In this document: piece by piece, positions 21,525-32,080 of the stretch
How the letters are laid out: each line of letters starts with the position of its first letter
How positions within the stretch are numbered: position 1 is the stretch's first letter
Assembly (NCBI GenBank): GCA_030272585.1
Contig: BSYQ01000001.1
Span: forward strand, 2,790,001-2,854,000
Direction: 5' to 3'
Origin: Bryopsis sp. KO-2023
Taxonomy: Eukaryota; Chlorophyta; Ulvophyceae; Bryopsidales; Bryopsidaceae
DNA length: 64,000 nt
Translations under genes and position numbers: made by a program
Notes under the pieces: generated by a model
The model's input: only the letters and a program-made list of their open reading frames with translations
What the model was told of the DNA's origin: nothing
Databases searched by the model: none

Positions 21525-24500
21525 ATGTCAATCAACGTCCGGGCGGTCGAACGGCTGTTGGCGGCCTGGAGGCAAAAGACAAGTAGCACGGATCGGCACT
21601 CAATCAACTGGTACTGTGTAACCGTTGAAGACTGTGACGCCCACAGCACGAGAAAGCTCGGTGAACCATGTCTCGACGAAGCCCGCGCAACGATGGTCTT
21701 GACAGACCTTCTCTTGAAACGAATAATGAGGCATCAACAGTACCCACTAGACGAGTCTCGAAGGCGATTTCTCTTCCCGGTGCAAACAGGAAAGTAAGTC
21801 AGTCGGCGGCATCGAAGTGAAACTCACTCAATTCCTTCGGTTTGGGCATGTGGAGAAGCATCAAACATTGTGATTCGAGGCTGTGGTTTTCAAGGTCCAT
21901 CCAGAGAGCAGTGCGGTTGATGCAAGCAAAGTTAGAGACACTTCTGATGAGAACGAAGAATTGCTCCAAAAAGGTTGTGCATCATAAAAAAACTTCCCTT
22001 CTCCAGACTGAAATATGCGGACGGTCGAATCGACCAGCATACAGAGAGAGGAAAAGGTGGTGTGTGGGTCTCAGGAACTTCAGCTGCGCTATCAGTTTTT
22101 GATGCGTTGGGACTGGATACAACAACAGCAACACTGCCCCGATGGAAGAGGGCGCTGCTGGGTTTTGTCGACAGCACTGGCGCCACTGTTGTAATGTCCA
22201 TCTGCACGGTTTTGATACTCTTCCTCGAAGACGTGAAGCTCGCGTTCCTGGGGCATGAATGGGACGATGCTGTCATGGCAACAGAAGTTACCCTCCTGGC
22301 GTTGTTCACACTTGATCTTGGTATGTGGGCTCGCTCCTCATTGTGACCTTTGGTCCTCGCCGCAGATACTCTGACGTATCATTTACGATACTGTTTCTCT
22401 ATTCGAGGACAGTTGCCACAACCATTGCAAGGCCGAGATTCTGCCTGGGGGCGGTGTTTTGGCTCGAAGTGGCGGCCAATATTTCCCTCTTCCTTGAGAT
22501 TCCAATCTTCGCAGAACTGGTGATAGGGCAGCACCAAGAGATTTTCGATATTGATGATGGCGCCAGCGTAGCTGCAGCGCCTGTAACGTCCCGCGCAGGA
22601 GGCCGGGCAAACAAGGCAGCTACGGTAATTCTATTTTTTTTTTCCCAGAGGTGTTCTAAACGGCGGCCAGCATCCTTACAGCTTTTTCCTCCAGGCGATG
22701 CGTTTGATCCGATTTACCCGTTTGCTTCAATTGCACCAACGCCACACAATGAAACAAGACTTGAAGAGGGACCAGGAAGGAAAACGACAAGGGATGGTGA
22801 CCTTCAATTCTCTTGGAGACAAGCTTGCCGGTCAGATTCGTGTCTTGCAAATTTCTGAAAAGTGCAATTTCAGAAGCTTTTAGCGCGTGGGCAAAAGATG
22901 GACAAGAATTTTGCAAGGCGCCCCCCCCCCCCAAATTGCAATGAAGTCATCTCTGTTTGAACTATGACTTCCCTCGTAGGGAAACACCTTCTTTTTTGGT
23001 TTGATTTTTGGATTTTTCGCCAGAGCAAAGCTAAGTTTCTCGCAGGCGCCTCCACCAAACATTCTGGGTCAATATTTAGCTTTAAACACCACAAGCTTCA
23101 TGACCTAAATTAGTATATTGAACAGGGCGTGCAATGTACTCCGTTGTCATTCTGGCGCTCTGTCTTCTGCTTGTCTTGCCTTTCTTCGATGCTGATTTGG
23201 GGCTCTATGGAATGCCGCCCATATTCAAAATCGGAGGCTTGAAAATCCTACACGATCTCGCTGTAAAAAGCGGAGTTTCATCTAGAGAGTTCCGTGCAGC
23301 ATTGAAGGTGGGCTTCTTGATTGGTCCTTATCAAGAGCCTTCATTTTTTTTTTTGCCAAAACGAAGTGGCCTTCATTTTTTTTGGCTTTCCAACCAATCA
23401 ATAATTTGCATACTATCTGCCCTAGGTGTACTTGAAAGATGCTCCTACCAAACTGGCAGGCCAAAAAACTTCAGAAGTCATTTATTTAATGGCAGCGAAT
23501 TCAACCATACTCTCAAAGCACTTGCTGAAGAGAAGGCCCTTTGAGGTTTCCGCCATCTCATTCAGTACCGACGAGTGCAACCTTTCGAACTGGGATGGTT
23601 GCAAAGTGACGGAGGCTATCTTTGACATCAAGTGGCCATCTCAGTTCAAAGCCATCATGGGCATCTCCCAGACACTGTTCATCATGGCCATCGTATCGAT
23701 TGGACCAGCCCTGATGTCTCGCCATCTTTATGTGTTGGTCGTGAGACCTCTGCGAGTCGTGGTGGAAAAGGTGGAGCGGTTCGTAGCATCCTTTGCGCTG
23801 AGATACGCGAGTTTTGTTCATACATTGAGTTTTTAATTGGTGGACAGGTAAAAGATGTAGCCGACCATCCAATGCAGCCGGCAACGAGCGGCCACCGAAC
23901 CAGAATGAAGTGGGCTCCTGAGGTCAGAATGCTGGAAAACTCCATCATGAAAATTTGTAATCTCCTTATCGTGGCGTTTGGAGAAGCTGGGGCCGCCTTG
24001 ATTGGGGACAACATGAAAGAAGCGGGCGCCCTCAACCCAATGCTTCCTGGAAAGAAGGTTCGAGGAGTTTTTGGGTTTGTGGATATTCAGCAGTTTGCGG
24101 ACGTGATAGAAGTCCTGCAAGCGGAGTCGATGGAATTCGTGAACGCTGTGGCTCAAATCGTCCACACAGAAGTTAAACTACACGGAGGCATCGTCAACAA
24201 AAACGTTGGTGAAGCTTTTCTGCTCGCTTGGAAATTTTCTCCGGAAGTGAAATGGAAGAATGTGAAGGACATGATCGTGAAGGAGTGCGACGGGGAATTA
24301 AACGTTCAGCGCCTCGTCGTCGAACGAGCTTCACGTAGGAGCTCCAATGCATCCACTCTCAACACCAGCAGGATTGAGGATTCCTCGCTTACTTCAAGAC
24401 ACAGTGTGCTTTTGCCGCGACGCGAAGAAACGGTGAAAAGCTTAGAAAACGCCACCACTAGGAGGTCGCAGGTGAGCAAATATCTCAGTGGCGGCTGTTT

Positions 24501-25520
24501 TCAATGCAATCAGGGAGGAGTTGCCAACATGCTGTCCATATTTCTATGCAGAGTCTTCCTCTCTTGCGGTCGTCAAAGGAGGTCCCAGAGGACAACCCTT
24601 CGACAGAGGAGCCGTCAAACGAAGAAAATCACTTTGGGGTTACCCGCCCTCGTTCTTCCACGTTCTTTTCAACCTTATCTGAAAAAGAAAAGCGTGAGAT
24701 TAACGCCGTCGCAGATAACGCCCTCGCCGCCTTTGTCGTGATACACACAGCTATGAAAAGATCAGTGGCGATGGAAGCTTACGCCAATAGGAAAGACATA
24801 AAAGAGCAGCTGAGCAATTTCACCGTGAGGTTGGGATTTGGTTTGCATGTTGGTTGGGCGATCGAAGGGGCCATCGGCTCGGAGTATAAAATCGACGCTT
24901 CGTATCTCTCCCCGCACGTGAACATGGCTTCGCGATTGGAGGCGGCAACCAAACAGTTTGGTGTCACGATACTGATGAGCCGAGACTTTGTCAGATGCTT
25001 ATCTCCAAAGGTATGGTCTGCCCCCTCTACCTTTTTGCGTTTCGCAGCCTGAAAATCGACGTGTTGCTCTCATAACTTCGGCTGTGCGAAGATGCAAAAT
25101 CGAGTTCGGCAAATCGACAACGTGCTCGTGAAGGGCAGCAAGCACCCTGTGGGGCTCTTCACGTATGACATCAACTTGGGCGACACTTCTCGACCACCAG
25201 CCCCATCCCGTCCCAAAAAGCTCCTGCGATACTCCACCTTTTCCTCGAACGTATACGGCGACAGATGGATAGAGCATCCAGATTTAGCTCCGTTGGTTGT
25301 CAGCAAAGAATTCTTGGGCACGTTTGCCGAAGGCTTTCAAGCGTACACGAGTGGAATTTGGGAACGGGCCCGAGAGTGTTTTGAGGAGAGCCGCCAAATG
25401 CGCAAGGATCTGGATGGGGTGGATGATGGGCCGAGTGTGACTCTCCTCAACTTCATGGAAAAACACTCTTTTCTGCCGCCCACAGGATGGAAAGGATGCC
25501 GACGACTTACTGACAAATGA
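21525..25520 (+). CDS. Membrane class III nucleotidyl cyclase with voltage-sensor-like domain (about 989 aa)
   Basis: Nine exons: 21525-21793, 22007-22320, 22413-22624, 22695-22830, 23126-23307, 23426-23770, 23848-24471, 24552-25010, 25092-25520. The N-terminal part has several hydrophobic helices (TGATVVMSICTVLILFLED near residue 130; FWLEVAANISLFLEIP). A basic S4-like segment follows (SRAGGRANKAATAMRLIRF, then TRLLQLHQ), as in ion-channel voltage sensors. Two more membrane spans (exons 5 and 6) lead to a linker and the cyclase domain from about residue 559. The first metal Asp is present (FGFVDIQQF, D565). The second metal position, normally Asp in NKNIGDAF, is Glu here (NKNVGEAF, E608). 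The Asn/Arg signature SPHVNMASRLEAAT is intact. A Ser-rich insert of about 110 residues splits the domain. Makes cAMP or cGMP; substrate cannot be told. The start Met is uncertain; the end (WKGCRRLTDK) matches relatives. Confidence 0.8.
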
Positions 25521-25910
25521 CGTTTTCCTTGTAGAAACTGATCTCCCACACTTACAACCAGAACAAATTGTGGAGGAGAAAGCCAACGTTCACAATGTCG
25601 CATCATTTACAATTCTTTATGGTTTACTACCACCGCTACTAATCAGATATACACAAAGATCTCTCTGATGCTGTCATAGCTTCCCCAACCAACCCCCATT
25701 TCACGGATACAACTGCTGGGGCGAATCAATCACCTGCATTGTTCACCCACAGACAATGTGGGGAGGAATCGAAAGAGCTCTGAAGCAAGATAGAATCGTT
25801 GAAGGCAAATATCACACATTTTCGTCCAGACCATCAACCCCGAACTACCACCAGGTCCAGATTAAAAAAAAAAAACTGAAGAAAGAAAAAAAAAAACTGT
25901 GGGCATTGCC
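25521..25910. other. Convergent intergenic region
   Basis: 390 nt between the ends of the cyclase (plus) and glutathione peroxidase (minus); shared 3' UTR space with A-rich tracts at about 25865-25900. No gene seen. Confidence 0.5.
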
Positions 25911-27716
25911 TCAGGAAGGGGGATCCTTCACTGGAGTATCTAGAAGCTCTATCAATAGAGGCTCCAGTGAATTCCTGTCAAACTGCTGGTAGAATAGCTT
26001 CCGGGGGAACCCATTTCTGTCCACCAAGAACTTCTGAAAATTCCATTGTAAGTCGATGTCGACATTGTCAGCCCCCCCTTCTTCTGAAGGCAAGTGCTGC
26101 TTGAGAAACTTGTAGACAGGGTCTGTGTTCGGACCATTCACCTCCGTCTGCAATTGAACAGCAAACCACAAAGATTCCAGCTTAACTCAATCAACATACA
26201 TGTACAGCAATCAAAAATATACAAAAATAGTAGCACTGGCACGAAAGTGAAACACATGCCCAACCTTTTACCCAAATCAAAAATCATGAGGGTCCTTGGT
26301 CCAAAAGTGAACAGATTAAAAAAAAGGAAAAAATCCAGCAGCCACCACCCCACCTTGGCAAACAATGGGAACGTCACATTGTAATGAGAGGCAGCAAAGG
26401 ATTGGATGTCTTCATTCGATCCGGGCTCTTGCGCACCGAACTGGTTGCATGGAAACGCAAGCACCACGAACCCTTTCGACTTGTACTGCTGGTAGAGCTC
26501 TTCCAAACCTGAAATCGGGACTCCACATTTAAAAAATCTGTAATTTTGAGTGGTGAATCAGCTCTGTGATCTCTTTCTCATCCTCATGCACCAGTAGAGT
26601 GAGTGGGTGGGTGGGTTTTCTCACCTTTGTAGTTAGTGTCTGTGAAGCCGCAATAGGAGGCCACGTTCACAATGATCGAAACGTTTCCAGCATATGTGCT
26701 GAGAGGCACTGCCTGACCAAGTATGTTCTTTGCAGTCTGCGCAATATAACATATGAAAGTCACTTCACATAAAATACCAGTCGAAAACTTTCGAAGGCTT
26801 GTCTGATCTCCTTCATCTTTGATATCTCCAAGAGAAAAAAATAACCAAACCAAGGCGACTACTACGAAACACTTCACACATTTGCTCTTTTAGAATTTAC
26901 GACCCTTTCCCCTTTTTTTTTTTTCTTTTTTTCTGATTTGGTAAACCGGAGTAGTTGTCCAAGTCTCCATCCTTCCATGACTCATACTTACCAAACCATA
27001 GAGGCCGGTCGCAACGGGGGCCGGAGCGTGCATCAAAGCATCAGGGCTCTCAACAGTGGTATTGAGCTGTGGAGCTTTGATTTCTGTTTCGGCCTGCTGT
27101 GCATTAACTGTGGTGGGATCTTTTGGATCAACGGTCGTCACATTCGGCACTGCGACAGGCTGCACCCCGTTTTCCCCAGGCTTTGATACAGTCAACACCG
27201 GACTGGCCTCCGCCTCATCTCTCCCAGGTTTTGTTACCGACTGGGCTGCGACATCCTTAATAACCAAGACAGGAAACATATTTTCAAACATCATCATTGT
27301 AGATCATTTTGGATCATGACCAATTCAGCATTTTTTTCCCTTTGCTCTCCAGACAGGAAAAAACCTCTCACCGCAGTGGTTGCTTGGGCAAAGTCCAGGG
27401 TCGGTTGCACTTTCTCCTCTTTCTTTTGTTGAACCTCATTTTGGAGCAGCTTTTCTCGCTGGACCATCTCGACCCCAACCACCCCAGAAGTCACGCGAGG
27501 TTGTGACCCATCCAAACTTTTTGCTTCTTCTGTCACTCCCCCTCCTCCCCCGACCCTCCCCGAAAAACCAGCATACAAGAGTCCGGCACCTCCACCTACC
27601 AACAACAGCACCCTGCAGCAGCTTTCAGACTTGTTTTTTCCAAAACCAGTCTTTCTTGTTTCTCCTTCCTCTCCCCAACTTTGAGATAAGGGCAGAAAAA
27701 AAACTCTGCTTATCAT
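25911..27716 (-). CDS. Glutathione peroxidase-like protein with long membrane-anchored N-terminal extension (370 aa)
   Basis: Exons: 27716-27372, 27255-26992, 26736-26625, 26508-26354, 26147-25911; all joins are in frame. The last three exons, with the end of exon 2, give a complete peroxidase domain of about 170 residues: the peroxidatic Cys in NVASYCGFT (Cys about 232, not selenocysteine), the AFPCNQFGAQEPG motif with the catalytic Gln and a likely resolving Cys, and the WNFQKFLVD motif with the catalytic Trp. Plant and protist Cys-type members mostly use thioredoxin to reduce lipid and other hydroperoxides. Unusually, about 200 residues precede the domain: a basic start, a hydrophobic span (CRVLLLVGGGAGLLYAGF), a Gly run, then a low-complexity Val/Thr/Gln/Pro linker. 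This suggests a membrane-tethered enzyme or a targeting region. The start ATG at 27716 is the likeliest but not proven. Confidence 0.82.
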
Positions 27717-28530
27717 AGAGGTATTTTTTCAGCGCTGGCAGTGCTTATTTCACATAAATGGTCAAGTAAAACAGAATATCTCACCTGACAACGTACGAAA
27801 ACGTCCAACCACCTCCACGTTGGGCTTTGTTCGTCGTTGGTAATAGTGGTTCCCTGGGGAGCCTCATCAGAAGAGCAGAAGAAACGAGATCACCTGGCGC
27901 TTTGCTCCAGAAGAGACGCCCACGAGAAAAAACAAGACCTCAAGGAAACTGGCCGATTGGATTTACAGTACAAAAATAATAATGGTGTCCCTGATGACTA
28001 CCAAATTCCACCTCGATGCTTATTTTTCGAATGTGTCTCGATTGATCGATCTGGAGGGAAGAAGACGGGATGCGGAAAAGATGTCTGCAGTTGGCCTGTA
28101 GCACCTGGAGGCAAATTCGAACAGAGCCCATCGTCGTGTGTTGCAGTAACGTTCATTGGTTGGAGCAGGGCCCCCCCATTTCGGACACCTCTCACCTGAC
28201 TGGTTTGCTTGCAGGTAGAACAATCCATGCATGTCAGTTTAGTCATGGAAACTTTGGCCTGGTGTTAATTGTTAGACCTCGTGTCTGGCAAGGTGATTGG
28301 GGTGGCTTAGGTTTTGTGTGTGTCTGTTTTTGAACAGTTTTTGGTTTAGGCATCGCTTGCTCCACATCTTGCGCCGCCAAGGTGGGACTCCAGCCACAGA
28401 TTTTAGAACAATATGAAACCACTGCAAAAAAGCGAAAGGCACGGTTTCTTTTTTTCTGATGATATAAAAGGAAGAGGGGACGCACACACCAACCTTGATC
28501 AAACATCAAAGTGAGTTTTTTATTTCTCAG
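27717..28530. promoter_or_regulatory. Divergent intergenic region with TATA-like box
   Basis: The 814 nt between the peroxidase start (minus) and the first supported TPR exon (plus). A strong TATA-type element, TATAAAAG, sits at 28463-28470 on the plus strand. It would place a start site near 28495, just before the first supported TPR exon. Immediately after, 28511-28530 reads GTGAGT...TTTCTCAG, like a donor and an acceptor with only 20 nt between them, too short for a normal intron. No further coding exon was identified. Confidence 0.4.
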
Positions 28531-30773
28531 GCTGAAGAAAGCAAGGATGAATCTGGGGGAAAGCATTCTGGCTCAAAGACGGCCCAATGGCGAGTTTACA
28601 CTGACATGGGGAAGAAAATGGCTGAAGAAGGAAAGTAAGCATTTTTGCTTTTCATTCTCTAGATTGGAGGGTTCTAAGGCACATGTTTCAAAGTTTAATT
28701 ACACTTACGAAAACACCACCCCTTCAGGTCTAAGAGGGTCGGCATCTTACTCGGGGAGGGGGCCCCTGGCTGTGATTGCTTCCTTGTGCTAACCGATTTG
28801 GCTTACAGATAAATGACAAGAGCTCCTGGGAAATCGCCACTTGACGAACTGGCGCAAACTTGATTTGAAAAGAAAGTGTCTGTTCATGACTAGGATGGAG
28901 GAGGCGGAGGATTTCCTCAAGTCGGCATTAGAATGTGCACAACAAGGGTTTGGGTTGATGACACCACATGTGGGGGCAGCGTGCAACAATCTAGCAGAAC
29001 TGTATCGACTCCAAGGGCGACTGGAAGAAGCAAAGGAGCTGTACCAGCAGGTGGACCGATTCCTGTACATCGGTAGAAAGAGAATCCCTTTTTTGATGCG
29101 AAACAGATCATTACGATCAATGTGTTTTTAAAACATCTGATCCTTGATTGTCTATGCAGGCCATCGAGGTGCTTCTGGATTCTTACGGGGAGTCAGACCT
29201 ACGAACAGCTGCTGTGCAGCATAATTTGGGGTCGATACATCAGCAATTGGGGGAGATGGGAAGTGCAGAGGATTGTTTCAAAAGGGCTATGGGAACGAGG
29301 GTTCGTTTGTTGGGAAAATCTCACTCGGAATCCTTGCTTTCCAAGTTAAAGCTGGCCAGGGTGAAGCTGCAACAGAAGGATACGAAATCCGGTCGAAATC
29401 ATGCCTTGGAATGTTCGGCGATTCTCGAAGAAAAGGGTGTGTTGCTGATTCCAAAAACAAAAAAAGAAGAAGAAAAACTGATGGCAGACATGCAGTTTGC
29501 AGGTTTTATAGAGCTGGTCGCAGTGAATGCTATCCAATGTTTTTTCTCATATTTTGGTTCTCAAGAGGAGGCAGTGGCAACTGAGGATTCCTGTGTGTAT
29601 TATTCTCAACCTTTTTCAATTTTCCAAAGTGGTGAAGTCAAAAAGCTGCTTTTGTTTTTTTGGGGGGGTGTAGGAATTGGGGTGGATACGTTGGGCGCTC
29701 TTTCAGACTGCATATCGATCCTTTTTTCGACCAAAGGAGGAACGGAAGCCAAGAGACTGCTGGTTTTCGTAATGCAAACGATCCGAAACTCGAAATCTTC
29801 AGACCAGTTCCGTTTAGCCCAGGTGAGAGTGGGGATTTGTGAATTGCCTTCCAGTGGTGTTTTCTTTCCGTTTTCTCTTTTTTTCTTTTCCCTTGTTTGG
29901 TGTGTCCATAGAAACAGCTGAAACTTATGTTGACGTGTCAGACCTGTGATAGGTTGATTCATCAGCTGCAAGAATGCTCCGAGTTTGATTCGGCGAGGGA
30001 CGTCGCGAACGAATGCCAAAAAATGCAGAAACAATGGCTTGGGGACAATCACATGCTGGTTGCAGCAAGCTTTCGACATATGGCTGACATCGAGCAGAAC
30101 GACCCCAAGGTAATGGTTTGTTCTCATAGCATCCATTGGGAGGCATGTTTTCCAGCCAACCAGTTTTCTGGGTTATTTTGGATTATTTCAGTTCGGGTGG
30201 GATCATTGACTTTGGTCCATTCTTTTTTTTTAAGTGAGTGCATCATGGTGGTAGGGATCGAGTGAGAAGGCTTTGCAAGCGTCGCAAAACGCTGTGAGAA
30301 TATCCACAGATGGCTGGAAGACATGCATCGCTCCCACTGGCTGGTTTGGTCTTTTTGGCCACTCAACCCCTCCTCACAAAGTTCTGATGGCAGCGATCGA
30401 ATGCTGTCGGGCCCACAACTGCATGGCAAGAGCCTTGCTGAGGTTGGGGCGGGAAGAGGAATCTCAATCCACCATCGCTAAGGCTGTCAGACTGGTGACC
30501 GATTCTCGAGAATTGATGAGCGCTCTTGAAGACCTACAGCAGTCTCGATCGCAGGCAAGGGAAATGAAAGTTGGTCAAATTTGTATCGATGGAAAAGAAC
30601 GGGATTGTGTGAGTATCCTTTCATTTATGGTTCTTTCATTTGAGGTTGCTTTCTTGGGTGAAAAAGGAGTGGTGGTCGTTTTTTTGGTTGTGCAGTTTGC
30701 CCCACTTGTCAAGGCTTGGAAAACCACGCTGGCAGAACAGAACAGGCTGTCACCAGGATACAGAGAGAGCTGA
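28531..30773 (+). CDS. Kinesin-light-chain-like TPR protein (start not resolved)
   Basis: Supported exons: 28531-28634, 28894-29050, 29160-29436, 29674-29822, 29912-30109, 30255-30608, 30696-30773. Phases 2, 0, 1, 0, 0, 0 agree at each join and the frame ends at TGA 30771-30773. TPR units of the kinesin-light-chain kind are visible: MEEAEDFLKSALECAQQGFG, ACNNLAELYRLQGRLEEAKE, then QHNLGSIHQQLGEMGSAEDC. Degenerate helical repeats follow, ending in ARALLRLGREEESQSTIAKA. Such proteins are protein-interaction scaffolds; plants and algae have related proteins that are not motor subunits. The first exon lacks an obvious initiator: the first in-frame ATG is 28606, but upstream codons (TAQWRVYTD) also look coding, so either an upstream exon is missed or translation starts at 28606. 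The middle of exon 30255-30608 may hide another short intron. Confidence 0.7.
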
Positions 30774-32080
30774 CAGGAAAAACCAGCAGCAGCACACAAA
30801 AAGATAGCAGTGGATGTCCACTAGACTTCTAGAACGATGGGTTGAAATCCCTCTTGTTACCTCCGCCAACAGTAAAGCCCACAGATGCAAAGTGTGTTTT
30901 TTCGGAGAAGATTTTCAGCAAGTTTTTTTCTTTCTTTCATAGCATGGGTTAGTCATGCTTTTCAACAGAAGAAGAAAGCAGTCTTGCGATTGTAGAGCTC
31001 TATGCAAGCAAAAATTAGAGGCAGGTGATTGAAAAGAGTTGAATGACTTTTGAGGATGTTGATTTTGAATGTAGTCCCAAGTCAGTCATCAAAATTTGGA
31101 GCAGGTGCATCTTTCAACTTTCCATTCTCTCACATCGATTTTGTGTACATAAATTATTGTGTACATTTTATACACATATAACAAAAGGACTAACAGCCCT
31201 CCCGATCACTGTATTTTTTTGTGGTCCATTGTGGCCCCCAAAAAATTAGAATGGCAAATTTTGGTGCCGCAAAAGGGTCGCGTCCACCAATACTTTGTAA
31301 GGCCTGGGGCCACATCCAAGAAATCAATTGATACTTCACAAAAATCAGAACCATCAGTTTTAGAATGTCATTTTCTCCAGCATTTGTACAATTTTCTCTG
31401 AAATGATTTACCAAGGTGGCCAGCTATTTTGTTTTTGGAAAATAGCAAAAAACTATTAGCATTGAAGAAAACTCATCAATGGAAAACAGTGTTACACAAA
31501 AACGAGATCCAAACAGAAACCAAGCAAAAGAAGAGGTGTAACTACCTCCCAAAACGATTCCACAGCCTGGACTTCCCATTCCAATTCAAATTGCAACCTA
31601 ATTCCAATTTGAATCATGGTCGCATATTCCCCAATACAATCGCCTTCCGAAGAGAGGGTGGCTTTTGTTTGGAGGTCTCAGAAACTGCCATACATGAATC
31701 AAAGAAGCCATATTTCATCCCCGAAAGGATGAGCTCCAGAATTGAAGAATGGTATGAACAGGTTAATTCAGGCAGCAAACAAACGAACAAATGGGCCCCC
31801 TCATTATGGCAATGTGCGTTCAGAAATAAGGTGATGGCCTGACTGCACGATCGTATGAATGTCAGACCAACGTGTCGATGATTTCAATTTTCTTGAAGAA
31901 GTGGGAATTAGAGATCGACAACATCACCAGAAACAAGTCATTTGCATTCAATCTTTCACATCCAACCTCATTTCTTGCTCAGAAATTCACAACTAAAAAA
32001 CCAAGTCTGTGGTTCCCCTTCCCTCACCCGCCCCCAAAGAAAACTCCAAAAAAAAGACCCACCAAAAATTAAAACGACAA
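30774..32080. other. Convergent intergenic region, no gene recognised
   Basis: About 1.3 kb between the ends of the TPR gene and the dynein gene. AT-rich. An open frame at 31429-31842 has no family resemblance, no splice signals that improve it and unbiased composition. Confidence 0.5.

Noticed and set aside
22325-22365. 41-nt intron with GTGGGC donor in the cyclase
   Set aside because: It keeps frame but adds residues that do not fit the family. The alternative GTATGT donor at 22321 with acceptor ending at 22412 gives a better-matching protein and a normal-sized intron.
31429-31842. 137-codon plus-strand open frame between TPR and dynein genes
   Set aside because: No recognisable domain, Lys/Asn-rich from local AT content, no promoter or splice context.
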